64,000 nucleotides of DNA from positions 186,001 through 250,000 of the forward strand of contig NZ_BNCD01000013.1 of the NCBI RefSeq assembly GCF_014656295.1, in the 5' to 3' direction. This DNA comes from Streptomyces sulfonofaciens. Its GTDB lineage: Bacteria > Actinomycetota > Actinomycetes > Streptomycetales > Streptomycetaceae. The position numbers and the translations under genes were made by a program. The notes beneath the pieces are model-generated. The model did no database searches. It was not told the origin of the DNA and saw nothing but the letters and a program-made list of their open reading frames with translations. Below, in pieces: positions 32,937-41,861 of this stretch (positions are counted from its first letter, which is position 1; each line of letters starts with the position of its first letter).

Positions 32937-33799
32937 CCCCCAGGACCACGGCCGGGGAGCACGCTCCCGACCGGTTCAGCATCAACCAGATGACGGTGAA
33001 GCAGCTTCCGCTGCCCGAACTCGTCGACGCCTGCACCGGCCTGGGCGTACGCCATGTGGGCCTGTGGCGCGAGCCCGTCCGGGCGTACGGCGTCGAGGAC
33101 GCGGCGAAACTGGTGCGGGACGCCGGACTCACCGTCAGCACCCTGTGCCGCGGCGGCTTCCTCACCGCGACCGACCCGCACGCGCGCGTGGCGGCCATCG
33201 ACGACAACAGGGCGGCGATCGACGAGGCCGCCGCCCTCGGCACGCACGTCCTGGTCCTGGTCTCCGGCGGCCTGCCGCCCGGCAGCCGCGACCTGGCCGC
33301 CGCCCGCGAACGCATCGCCGACGCCCTCGCGGAACTCGCGCCCTACGCCGCACAGCGGGGCGTACGGCTCGCCATCGAGCCGCTGCACCCGATGTTCGCC
33401 TCCGACCGCTGTGTCGTCTCCACCCTCGCCCAGGCGCTCGACCTCGCCGAACGCTTCCCGGCCGACCAGGTCGGCGTCTGCGTGGACACATACCACGTCT
33501 GGTGGGACGAGCGGGCCCCCGAGCAGATCGCCCGTGCGGGCTGCGGCGGCCGTATCGCCACGTTCCAGCTCGCCGACTGGACCACCCCGCTGCCCGAGGG
33601 CGTCCTCAACGGCCGCGGGCAGCTCGGCGACGGTGCGGTGGACATGCGCGAGTGGCGCTCGTACGTGGAGGCCGCCGGGTACGACGGGCCCATCGAGGTC
33701 GAGCTCTTCAACGACGGGCTCTGGGCACGCGACGGCCGCGAGGTCCTGGCGGAGACCGTACGCCGGTACGCACAGCACGCCGTCCCTCACGGCGCGTAG
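32933..33799 (+). CDS. Sugar phosphate isomerase/epimerase-like TIM barrel protein
   Basis: The 288-residue protein has the xylose-isomerase-like TIM barrel: NQMTVKQLPLPELVDACTGL, HVGLWREPV, GTHVLVLVSGGLPPGSRD, RLAIEPLHPMFASDRC, VGVCVDTYHVWWDE, FQLADWTTPLPE and GPIEVELFNDGLW. The Glu, Asp, His and Glu that form the metal site are in place. It is the third gene of the LacI-controlled operon, joined by a GTGA overlap. It could epimerise or isomerise the product of the oxidoreductase. After its stop, 33800-33987 shows no gene. Confidence 0.9.
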   Translation: MTPRTTAGEHAPDRFSINQMTVKQLPLPELVDACTGLGVRHVGLWREPVRAYGVEDAAKLVRDAGLTVSTLCRGGFLTATDPHARVAAIDDNRAAIDEAAALGTHVLVLVSGGLPPGSRDLAAARERIADALAELAPYAAQRGVRLAIEPLHPMFASDRCVVSTLAQALDLAERFPADQVGVCVDTYHVWWDERAPEQIARAGCGGRIATFQLADWTTPLPEGVLNGRGQLGDGAVDMREWRSYVEAAGYDGPIEVELFNDGLWARDGREVLAETVRRYAQHAVPHGA

Positions 33800-33987
33800 T
33801 TCCCTGAAAAACCTTCGCCTCTCACGCAACCCTACTGGCCCGTAACGTGTCGTAGTTCTCGTCAGGGCTTCGGGGAGGGGATCTGGGGGGATCGCGGGGT
33901 TCTGATAGTTGAGGGGGAGAGGGGGTCGGACTGACGGGTTCGGCCCCCTCGGTGCGCGCGGGATCAGCGGGTCAGCAGGTCAGCCGG

Positions 33988-34602
33988 TCACTTGGCTGCG
34001 GCCGCCTGTTCGGCGGTGGCATCCGTGTCGGCGGCGGTGGCGGCGTTTGCGGCTCCCGCCGCGGGGGTGCGCGTGGCGCGCAGCATGGCGGTGAGGACGG
34101 GGCCGTCGGCGAACGGCTGTTGCTCGCCGATCGTCCGGTGTCCCCACTCCTCGTACAGCGCCTTCACCTTGCCGTTCCCGTTCTGTGCGTTCACCAGCAG
34201 GGTGACCTGGTCCTCGCGGCGGTTCGCCAGGATCCCGTCATGGATCAGCCGGGCCACGCCACGACCGCGCCACGGCACCCGCACCATGATGTCCCGCAGC
34301 GCCACGGTCGGGCTCTCGCCGCAGCCCTCGGGCAAGGGTGTGCTCATGTGCTGCCACCACGGGTGCCCCGGATCGAGCGTGCTGACGTAGGCGCAGCCGA
34401 CCGGCTCCCCGGAGTCGTGGCCGATCACCGCCTCCCAGCCCGGCTGAGCGGCGTACCGCGCAAGCCGCTCCTCGTACCGCTCCACCGAGTGGTGCGGATC
34501 GGCGAGGCGCTCGGCCCACACCTCGGCGTACACCGACGTGATGGTCTTCCGGACGGAGTCGAGATCGGTGGCGTGGCGCAGTTCGATGCAGGGATCACTC
34601 AC
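33988..34602 (-). CDS. GNAT family N-acetyltransferase
   Basis: The 204-residue protein has the GNAT fold, with PVGCAYVSTLDPGH, the acetyl-CoA loop VPWRGRGVARLIHDGIL and VNAQNGNGKVKALYEEWG. The last 25 residues are an Ala/Thr-rich tail. It starts at GTG 34602, eight bases inside the 3' end of the upstream regulator remnant. GNAT genes are often paired with XRE-type regulators of the kind whose remnant lies upstream, so the pair was probably functional before the regulator lost its 5' end. Substrate unknown. Confidence 0.88.
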   Translation of the reverse strand: MSDPCIELRHATDLDSVRKTITSVYAEVWAERLADPHHSVERYEERLARYAAQPGWEAVIGHDSGEPVGCAYVSTLDPGHPWWQHMSTPLPEGCGESPTVALRDIMVRVPWRGRGVARLIHDGILANRREDQVTLLVNAQNGNGKVKALYEEWGHRTIGEQQPFADGPVLTAMLRATRTPAAGAANAATAADTDATAEQAAAAK

Positions 34603-35595
34603 TGGGGGCCCTTCGGGAGTCGTGGACGTGCTGGTTCCAGTTCCGCGCGAACGGGCTGGAGGGCGCGATGGCCTGGAGTGTCCTGGCGAAGTCCCCCAAC
34701 ACCTCGGTGACGCGTGGATGGTGGGTGAACTCGGCGGGGATGGACATGGCCGTGGCCACGGCGGGCTCCAGGTCTGCCTGCCTGAGCTGGGCGTAGGCGA
34801 GGTCCGCGGAGATCACGGCCCTGTTGCGGTGCATGTCAGGGCGGAGCAGCGCCAGGCTGCGGTGGGCGTGGGCCTCGGCCCCGCGGAAGTCACCGGCGTT
34901 GAAGCTGGCGCACAGGGCGAGGTTCTCCAGTTCGGCCCGGTCGTAGAACGCCGTCAGCCACATCGGCCGCTGCACGTCCGCGGCGGCCCGTCCAAGCGCC
35001 TCCTCGGCGTTGCCGATGGACTGCTGTGCGCCCCTCCTGTCACCGGTCTCGCCGCTGATGACGGCCTGGCGCGCGAGGCCCAGGGAGGCGAACAGCGGAT
35101 CGCGCCGCGCGACGGGCAGGCCCCGCGCCACGTCGTTGGCGGCCAACGCGTCCGTGTGCCTGCCGAGCCGGCGGTAGAGCATCCCCGCGTGCGACCAGAC
35201 CCGGAACTGGATCGAGGAGTCGCCCGACATCGCCGCGAGCGTCGCCGCCCGGTCGAAGTGCCGCTGTGCGGTGTCGAGGCGCAACCCGTCGATCGCCGCC
35301 CACATCGCGGACGACATGAACGAGGCGGCACAGCCGTACAAGGCGCTGCGCACCCGCTGACCGGCGGTACCGTGCCGCTGGAGCTCAAGGGCTTCCTCCG
35401 CAAGCGTCAGGGCGTGGGCCTCGACCGTGACCCTGCCGCCGTACCGGCGATCACGCGCGAGGAGGCTGCTGAACCTGCCGAGCAGCCGCTCGACGTCACC
35501 GCTCCCGACGCGGGGCGGGGCGACCGGAGCGGCGGATACGGCCAGTGCCGGCGGGCCGGCCGACCGGCGGCGGAACGGCCGTGGCGCAGGGCCCC
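34595..35595 (-). pseudogene. 5'-truncated XRE-type regulator (C-terminal TPR-like region only)
   Basis: The open frame matches the C-terminal helical repeat region of large Streptomyces XRE regulators: PFRRRSAGPPALAVSAAP, RVGSGDVERLLGRFSSLL, YGCAASFMSSAMWAAIDGL, FRVWSHAGMLYRRLGRHTDALAANDVARG and ending NWNQHVHDSRR. Homology reads in one frame from about 35595 to 34595, but the first start codon is a GTG at 35353 and there is no helix-turn-helix upstream; the frame runs straight into the end of the ribokinase gene. The DNA-binding half has been lost. A 252-residue product from GTG 35353 could still be made. Confidence 0.75.
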
Positions 35596-36537
35596 TCAGC
35601 CCTGTGCCACGGTGTCGGGCTCCGCCACCTCCGCGGCCGTCGGGAAGGACTCCTGGGCGCCGTGCCTGGTGACGGTGACGGCGCCCACCCGGGCCGCGAA
35701 GGCGGCGGCGGTCGGCAGGTCGTCGCCGGTGCTGAGGCGGAAGGCGAGGGCCGCGGCGAAGGCGTCGCCCGCGCCGGTCGTGTCGACGGCCTTGACCGGC
35801 ACCGAGGGCACCCGCACCGGCTCACGGGCGGAGCCGGGGGCCGAACCCTCCACGACCAGGGCACCGGCCGCGCCCAGGGTGATCACCACGGACCGGGGGC
35901 CGAGCCTGAGCAGTGCGCGGGCCCAGTCCTCGGGGCCGCCGTCGGCGGGCGCGCGCGGGCCGAGCAGCACACGGGCCTCGTGTTCGTTGACGATCAACGG
36001 GTCGCAGGCGTGGAGCAGTTCGGCGGGCAGCGGGGCGGGCGGCGACGGGTTCAGCGTGAACCTGACCTCGGGGGCGAGGTTCCGCACGACCTCCGCGACG
36101 GTCTCCACGGGAATCTCCAACTGCGCCGAGACCACCCGGGCCGCACACAGCAGGCTGCCCGCAGCCGCGACGTCCTCCGGTGCGAGCCGGGCGTTGGCAC
36201 CCGGCGAGACCACGATGCTGTTGTCCCCGGAGGGATCCACCGTGATCAGTGCGACGCCGGTGGGTGCGCCGCCGACCAGGACGCCCACCGTGTCCACGCC
36301 CGCCGCGTGCTGGGAGCTGAGCAGCAGCCGGCCGTACACGTCGTCGCCGACCCGGGCCAGCAGGGCCGTGCGCGCGCCGAGGCGGGCCGCGGCCGCCGCC
36401 TGGTTCGCCCCCTTGCCGCCGGGGTGCACGGCCAGGTCGGAGCCGAGCACCGTCTCACCCGCGCCGGGGCGGCGCTCCACACCGATCACCAGATCGGCGT
36501 TGGCCGACCCTACGACCAGCAGGTCGTAGTCGTGCAT
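35596..36537 (-). CDS. rbsK: Ribokinase (PfkB family)
   Basis: The 313-residue sugar kinase phosphorylates ribose or a related sugar. It opens with YDLLVVGSANADLVIGVERRP and GGKGANQAAAAARLGA (substrate loop) and has the C-terminal PfkB signature AVDTTGAGDAFAAALAF with the catalytic Asp, plus IVNEHEARVLLG. Length is normal. AGGAGAGGG precedes ATG 36537. No ribose transporter or LacI gene adjoins it. Its stop abuts the truncated regulator, which may mark a deletion junction. The 36538-36758 gap has no visible gene. Confidence 0.92.
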   Translation of the reverse strand: MHDYDLLVVGSANADLVIGVERRPGAGETVLGSDLAVHPGGKGANQAAAAARLGARTALLARVGDDVYGRLLLSSQHAAGVDTVGVLVGGAPTGVALITVDPSGDNSIVVSPGANARLAPEDVAAAGSLLCAARVVSAQLEIPVETVAEVVRNLAPEVRFTLNPSPPAPLPAELLHACDPLIVNEHEARVLLGPRAPADGGPEDWARALLRLGPRSVVITLGAAGALVVEGSAPGSAREPVRVPSVPVKAVDTTGAGDAFAAALAFRLSTGDDLPTAAAFAARVGAVTVTRHGAQESFPTAAEVAEPDTVAQG

Positions 36538-36758
36538 GAGCTGCCCTCTCCTCTGAGCCCGATGATCGCCTGAGCGCGTCACGGACGATCAGAGCGTGCC
36601 CAGCCATGGCCGGATTGAATCCGTGGTCGCTTCCTCGCGCCTCGGGCGTGCGGGGAGGCACGCCACCGGGAGTGCGCAACGCCGTGGTCCCCGGGGGCAG
36701 CTCCTCCACCCGGAGCGGCGGGGCCCGGCGCCCATCCGGCGCGGCGGGCGGGCTGCGG

Positions 36759-37709
36759 TCAGAAGACGAAGACGGGGCGCCCCCGTACGCCGCCGGCCTC
36801 CATGAACGCGTGCGCCTCGGCGGCCTGTTCAGGGGTGAAGGTGGCCGCGACACGGAGCGTCAGGACGCCCGACTCCGCCTGGTCGCGCAGTTCGGCAAGG
36901 GCGCCGGTGTCACCCAGGTGTTTGCTGACGTCCACGGTGCGCCAGCGCACCCCGCGGTCGACCGTCGCGTTGGCGACAGGGCGCAGCGGGGCGACCACCC
37001 CACCCTCCCGGACCACGGCGGCCGCGTCCGCCGTGAACTGCGCCGCGTCGATCAGCCCGTCCACGCCGTCCGGACGCAGCCGCAGGACGGCGTCGGTGAA
37101 CCCGTCCCCCCGTGGCACCACTTGGTCGGCGCCCAGAGCGGCGACAAGCTCACGATCCCGTTCGCCCGCGTCCGCGATCACGGTCAGTCCCGCAGCCTTG
37201 GCCAGCTCTACCGCGTACCCCCCGACCGCACCGGCCGCGCCGATCACCGCAACGGTCGCGCCCGGTGCGACCTCCAACAGGTCCAGAGCCTGCCGCGCGG
37301 TTATCCCGTTCATCAGCAGGGTCGACGCCGCTGTCGGCTCGACGCCCCGTGGCGCCCGCACCACCGACTCGGCCGGGGCGACCACGTACTCCGCCTGTGC
37401 CCCTTGCGTCAACTGCGGAAGCACGAGCGCGAGCGCACCGGTCCCGACGGTCAGCTCGGGGCGCACATCATCGCCGACCTCGTCGATCACGCCTGCGGCA
37501 TCCCACCCGACGACGTACGCATCGGACTCCGGGAACGCGCCGGGACTGAGTTTCCGCACGTAGCCGGACCGGTAGACGCCGTCGGACGGATTGACGTCCG
37601 CCGCGGCCACCTTGATCCGCACTTGGCCCCGACCGGCGTGCGGCTCCGGCAGCTCCAGGACCCGCATCACCTCTGGACCTCCGAACTCCGTGAATCCGAC
37701 AGCTCGCAC
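36759..37709 (-). CDS. NADPH:quinone reductase-type MDR oxidoreductase (zinc-free)
   Basis: The 316-residue protein is a medium-chain dehydrogenase/reductase of the quinone-reductase class. Visible parts are FTEFGGPEVMRVLELPEP, VAAADVNPSDGVYRSG, GWDAAGVIDEVGD, and the Rossmann VAVIGAAGAVGGYAVELAKAAG; the structural-zinc cysteines of alcohol dehydrogenases are absent. GTG 37709 has GGAGG eight bases upstream. It is divergent from a TetR gene with a 26-bp palindrome between, so it is probably induced by the TetR ligand, perhaps an electrophile. Confidence 0.9.
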   Translation of the reverse strand: MRAVGFTEFGGPEVMRVLELPEPHAGRGQVRIKVAAADVNPSDGVYRSGYVRKLSPGAFPESDAYVVGWDAAGVIDEVGDDVRPELTVGTGALALVLPQLTQGAQAEYVVAPAESVVRAPRGVEPTAASTLLMNGITARQALDLLEVAPGATVAVIGAAGAVGGYAVELAKAAGLTVIADAGERDRELVAALGADQVVPRGDGFTDAVLRLRPDGVDGLIDAAQFTADAAAVVREGGVVAPLRPVANATVDRGVRWRTVDVSKHLGDTGALAELRDQAESGVLTLRVAATFTPEQAAEAHAFMEAGGVRGRPVFVF

Positions 37710-37739
37710 TGCTGCACCTCCGTGATCGACCGATCCACC

Positions 37740-37765
37740 AACCCGAGACAAGTTTGTTCCGGGTT
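37740..37765. promoter_or_regulatory. 26-bp TetR operator
   Basis: AACCCG-nn-ACAA-nn-TTGT-nn-CGGGTT is symmetric in 20 of 26 positions. It lies 31 bp from the oxidoreductase start and 77 bp from the TetR start. Confidence 0.8.
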
Positions 37766-37841
37766 CGTTCACCCTAGCAGCCGCTAAACTCTCGTGACAG
37801 CACAGTTCTCCCGGCAGGAGGACCAGGGGAGGAATGCCGCG

Positions 37842-38501
37842 ATGGTGAAGACCGACTCCTCGTGGCGGCGGCCGCCCGGCGCATCAGGCCCAGCGCGGGA
37901 CCCCGAGCTCGACGCCCGGATCCTGCGGGCCGCGATCGAGCTTCTCGCCGAGGGCGGGTTCCCCGCGCTGAGCATGGACAAGGCGGCAGCACGGGCCGGC
38001 GTGGGAAAGGCGACCGTGTACCGCCGCTGGCGATCACGCGTCGAACTCGCTGGGGACGCGTTGGACCGTGCCGCACTGGCCGCCGGGCACACAGCGGTCA
38101 GGATCGGCCCGGGCCAGCTCCGTCAGGAACTCATCGAAACCCTGATGCAGGTCGAGCGGTGCACCAACGCGCCGCACAACGACCTCGTCGCCGCACTGCT
38201 CGCCACGGCCCGGCACCAGCCGGAGATCTTCGCGCTTGTCCGCGAGCGTTATGTCGACGCGATGCACAGGTTGGTGGGAGAGGTGGTCGCCCACGCAGTC
38301 GAGCGCGGCGATCTCCCCCCTCCGCCGCCGTCCGAGGAGTCCGACGGGAAGTGCGCGCTCGAGGTGTCGGCCGCAGTCGCGCTGCTCATCCACTGGCAGA
38401 CCGTCCGTGGCGGCGAGGTACTCACCGAGGACCACATCGTCTCGGTCGTCGACAGGATCCTGCTCCCGCTCGTGTCCCGTCCGAACCAAGATCGCGTGTG
38501 A
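37842..38501 (+). CDS. TetR family transcriptional regulator
   Basis: The 219-residue repressor has the TetR helix-turn-helix (DARILRAAIELLAEGGFPAL, AGVGKATVYRRWRSRVEL, residues about 22-68) and a C-terminal TetR ligand domain (LVAALLATARHQPEIFALVRE). It is divergent from the quinone-reductase-like gene. ATG 37842 is chosen because GGAGG lies nine bases upstream; an in-frame GTG at 37794 would add 16 residues and cut into the leader. Confidence 0.9.
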   Translation: MVKTDSSWRRPPGASGPARDPELDARILRAAIELLAEGGFPALSMDKAAARAGVGKATVYRRWRSRVELAGDALDRAALAAGHTAVRIGPGQLRQELIETLMQVERCTNAPHNDLVAALLATARHQPEIFALVRERYVDAMHRLVGEVVAHAVERGDLPPPPPSEESDGKCALEVSAAVALLIHWQTVRGGEVLTEDHIVSVVDRILLPLVSRPNQDRV

Positions 38502-39379
38502 CCGCCGGCGCACAGACGACCGCGGTGCGTCGCTCCGCTCGTACCCGCGGTGCACCGGCCCTCGGAAGCTGTCGGCAACCGGTCCGGAGGCCAGGGCGGC
38601 GTTCACGCAGCACGGTCCGGGTCGACGTGATCCCAAGAGCGGGAGGCGGGACCGCAGGGTGATCGCCAGGGGCTGACACGGAGGCGGGGACGACTTCCGG
38701 TGATCACGAGGCGTCGAGTCCCTGATCCCCTTGGCGGAAGACCGTGCCTGCCCCGCCCGTCCTCGCTCACCCGGTCCCCCCGGGCCGACTCGCCGAGGCC
38801 GCACCGGCCGTGGCCGACGATCTTCCCTCCTCGGCCGGCGGGGACGTGGCAACCGTGGTGCCGACGCCGAAGGCCCTGTGGGCGGGCAGCGGGCGGTGCG
38901 CCCCGGGGCCGGGTGCCCGGGCGGGCGCCCCGAGGCCCCGGGGCGCCCGTCCGGGCGGCCCCGGGGCCTCGGGGCGGTGCGTCCCCGGGCATCGCTCATG
39001 GCGGGGCCCCGCGCCCCCGTGCGCGCGGGCCCCCGCCGAAAGGAGTTCGGGCGGGGTGCAGGGCCCAATCCGAGGGCGCACGGACCCCATTGCGGACCCA
39101 GGATCCGTCGTGGGCCCGGGTCCCGCGACGGGCCCACGACGGCCCGGGGCAGGCCCCGGCCGCCGCTAGGGCAGCCCGCGATGCGGTCGAGCCGACGCGG
39201 TCGAGCCGACGGGGTCCCGGCGACGTCCGGCGAGGGGGCGGGCGGGTGCCGCTGCGGCAACGCGTCGGCCGTGCGCGGTTCGACGGCGTGGACGGCGGAC
39301 CGGCCCCGCGTCGGGGTGACGGCCGCCGACCCTTGGACCTCGGCCACCGGTTGTCACACCCCGGCGGTAGCGTCGGACC
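38502..39379. other. 878-bp GC-rich intergenic region
   Basis: All open frames here look like GC-bias shadows: none shows a family motif or a convincing start. The main structure is a large inverted repeat at 38926-38976. The sequence just before 39380 (GTTGTCACACCCCGGCGGTAGCGTCGG) is the likely promoter side of the helicase gene. Confidence 0.6.
38926..38976. terminator. Long GC hairpin
   Basis: CGCCCCGAGGCCCCGGGG plus CGCCCG pairs with CGGGCG plus GCCCCGGGGCCTCGGGGCG through one bulge, about 23 bp of stem. It is 425 bp past the TetR stop, so a terminator role is only a guess. Confidence 0.45.
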
Positions 39380-41620
39380 ATGTCACATCCGGCGAACAGC
39401 GAGCCGCGGAAGCTCGCGGTGCTCGAAGGCGTCCTGGAGCGGATCACCTTCGCCAGCGAGGAGACCGGCTACACGGTCGCGCGCGTGGACACCGGCCGCG
39501 GCGCCGCCGACCTCCTCACGGTCGTGGGCGCACTGCTCGGCGCCCAGGTGGGGGAGTCGCTGCGGATGGAGGGCCGCTGGGGTTCCCACCCCCAGTACGG
39601 CAAGCAGTTCACCGTCGAGAACTACACCACCGTGCTGCCCGCAACCGTGCAGGGCATCCGCCGCTACCTGGGCTCGGGCCTGGTCAAGGGCATCGGCCCG
39701 GTCTTCGCCGACCGGATCACCCAGCACTTCGGCCTGGACACCCTGCGGATCATCGAGGAGGAGCCGAAGCGCCTGATCGAGGTCCCGGGGCTCGGTCCGA
39801 AGCGCACCCGCAGGATCGCCGAGGCATGGGAGGAGCAGAAGGCGATCAAGGAGGTGATGCTCTTCCTGCAGACCGTCCAGGTCTCCACCTCCATCGCGGT
39901 GCGCATCTACAAGAAGTACGGCGACGCGTCGATCTCCGTCGTCAAGTCCGAGCCCTACCGGCTGGCCGCCGACGTCTGGGGCATCGGCTTCCTCACCGCC
40001 GACCGGATCGCCCAGTCCGTCGGCATCCCGCACGACAGCCCGGAGCGCGTCAAGGCCGGCCTCCAGTACGCCCTGTCCCAGTCCACCGACCAGGGCCACT
40101 GCTTCCTGCCCCAGGAGCAGTTGATCGCGGACGCGGTCAAGCTCCTCCAGGTGGACACCGGCCTGGTCATCGACTGCCTGGCCGAGCTTGCCGGGCAGGA
40201 GGAGGGCGTCGTTCGCGAGCAGGTCCCCGGGGCGGACGGCCGGCCGGTCACCGCCGTCTACCTCGTCCCCTTCCACCGTGCCGAGCTCTCCCTCTCCGCC
40301 CAGTTGCTGCGGCTGCTGCGCACCCCCGAGGACCGGATGCCCGCGTTCCGGGACGTCGCGTGGGACAAGGCCCTCGGCTGGCTCGCCGGGCGCACGGGAA
40401 CCGAGCTGGCGCCCGAGCAGAAGGAGGCCGTCAAGCTGGCGCTCACCCGCAAGGTCGCCGTGCTCACCGGCGGCCCCGGCTGCGGCAAGTCGTTCACGGT
40501 CCGCTCCATCGTGGAGCTGGCCCGTGCCAAGCACGCCAAGGTGGTCCTCGCCGCGCCCACCGGCCGGGCCGCCAAGCGGCTCGCCGAGCTGACCGGCGCG
40601 GAGGCGTCCACCGTGCACCGCCTGCTGGAGCTCAAGCCGGGCGGAGACGCGGCCTACGACCGCGAGCGGCCCCTGGACGCCGACCTCGTCGTGGTCGACG
40701 AGGCCTCGATGCTGGATCTCCTGCTGGCCAACAAGCTGGTCAAGGCCGTGCCCGAGGGGGGTCACCTGCTCTTCGTCGGCGATGTCGACCAGCTCCCCAG
40801 CGTGGGAGCGGGCGAGGTGCTGAGGGATCTGCTCGGCGACGGCAGCCCGGTGCCCGCGGTCCGGCTCACCCGGATCTTCCGCCAGGCCCAGCAGTCCGGC
40901 GTCGTCACCAACGCCCACCGCATCAATGCCGGCCAGCCGCCCGTGACCCGCGATCTCAAGGACTTCTTCCTCTTCGTCCAGGACGACACGGAAGAGGCCG
41001 GGAGGCTTACCGTGGATGTCGCGGCACGGAGAATCCCGGACAGGTTCGGTCTCGACCCGCGCCGTGACGTACAGGTGCTGGCACCGATGCACCGGGGGCC
41101 GGCCGGCGCCGGGGTGCTCAACGGCCTGCTCCAGCAGGCGATCACTCCCGGCCGCCCGGACCTGCCGGAGAAGCGCTTCGGCGGCCGGGTCTTCCGGGTC
41201 GGCGACAAGGTCACCCAGATCAGGAACAACTACGACAAGGGAGAGAACGGCGTCTTCAACGGCACCGTCGGCGTCGTGACCGCGCTCGACCCCGACGAGC
41301 AGCGCCTGACGGTCCGCACCGACGAGGACGAGGAGGTGCCCTACGAGTTCGACGAGCTGGACGAGCTGGCGCACGCCTACGCGGTGACCATCCACCGCTC
41401 CCAGGGCAGCGAGTACCCGGCGGTGGTCATCCCGGTGACCACCAGCGCATGGATGATGCTCCAGCGGAACCTCCTGTACACGGCGGTGACCCGGGCGAAG
41501 CGGCTGGTCGTGCTGGTCGGTTCACGCCGGGCGCTCGGCCAGGCGGTCCGTACGGTCTCGGCGGGCCGCAGGTGTACGGCGCTGGATTTCCGGCTCACTT
41601 CGGGCCCGGCGGGCGGCTGA
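39380..41620 (+). CDS. recD2: RecD2-like ATP-dependent DNA helicase
   Basis: The 746-residue helicase belongs to the RecD2 type of superfamily 1B that lacks RecBC partners. The N-terminal region has an OB-like part (LERITFASEETGYTVARVD) and tandem helix-hairpin-helix units (GSGLVKGIGPVFADRI, LIEVPGLGPKRTRRI). The motor carries Walker A GGPGCGKS (364-371), LAAPTGRAAKRL, VVDEASMLD (motif II), FVGDVDQLPSVGAG, RLTRIFRQA and the C-terminal YAVTIHRSQGSEYPAVV. It should unwind DNA 5' to 3' in repair. The ATG at 39380 begins MSHPANSEPRKLAVLEG. It stands alone upstream of citrate synthase. Confidence 0.95.
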   Translation: MSHPANSEPRKLAVLEGVLERITFASEETGYTVARVDTGRGAADLLTVVGALLGAQVGESLRMEGRWGSHPQYGKQFTVENYTTVLPATVQGIRRYLGSGLVKGIGPVFADRITQHFGLDTLRIIEEEPKRLIEVPGLGPKRTRRIAEAWEEQKAIKEVMLFLQTVQVSTSIAVRIYKKYGDASISVVKSEPYRLAADVWGIGFLTADRIAQSVGIPHDSPERVKAGLQYALSQSTDQGHCFLPQEQLIADAVKLLQVDTGLVIDCLAELAGQEEGVVREQVPGADGRPVTAVYLVPFHRAELSLSAQLLRLLRTPEDRMPAFRDVAWDKALGWLAGRTGTELAPEQKEAVKLALTRKVAVLTGGPGCGKSFTVRSIVELARAKHAKVVLAAPTGRAAKRLAELTGAEASTVHRLLELKPGGDAAYDRERPLDADLVVVDEASMLDLLLANKLVKAVPEGGHLLFVGDVDQLPSVGAGEVLRDLLGDGSPVPAVRLTRIFRQAQQSGVVTNAHRINAGQPPVTRDLKDFFLFVQDDTEEAGRLTVDVAARRIPDRFGLDPRRDVQVLAPMHRGPAGAGVLNGLLQQAITPGRPDLPEKRFGGRVFRVGDKVTQIRNNYDKGENGVFNGTVGVVTALDPDEQRLTVRTDEDEEVPYEFDELDELAHAYAVTIHRSQGSEYPAVVIPVTTSAWMMLQRNLLYTAVTRAKRLVVLVGSRRALGQAVRTVSAGRRCTALDFRLTSGPAGG

Positions 41621-41650
41621 GCGGCCGGCGCCGGGTGGCGCAGCAGAAAA

Positions 41651-41662
41651 TTGATCGATCAA
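41651..41662. promoter_or_regulatory. Perfect palindrome upstream of citrate synthase
   Basis: TTGATCGATCAA is a perfect 12-bp palindrome in an AT-richer patch 200 bp before the citrate synthase start. It may be an operator; no known regulator is assigned. Confidence 0.45.
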
Positions 41663-41861
41663 ATGAGTCTGAAAGCTCACAGGGCCCTTCCGGAACCAGG
41701 GCGAAGGGGGCAGGATGAGCAGGCTGGCGGCACTGAGTGCCGCCAATAGGCCCAATGGCCGACCCCGAGTGCACCCTCCTGCGCCGAATGGGGGATGGTG
41801 GAAGCAGTCAGGGGCAGTCAGGGCACCTCGAAGATGAGGCACTACGTCGGTGAGGGAAGAC

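Noticed and set aside
38731..41067. 778-codon plus-strand frame starting in the gap before the helicase
   Set aside because: It overlaps the RecD2-like gene in another frame and shows only Arg/Pro/Gly-rich shadow sequence without motifs.
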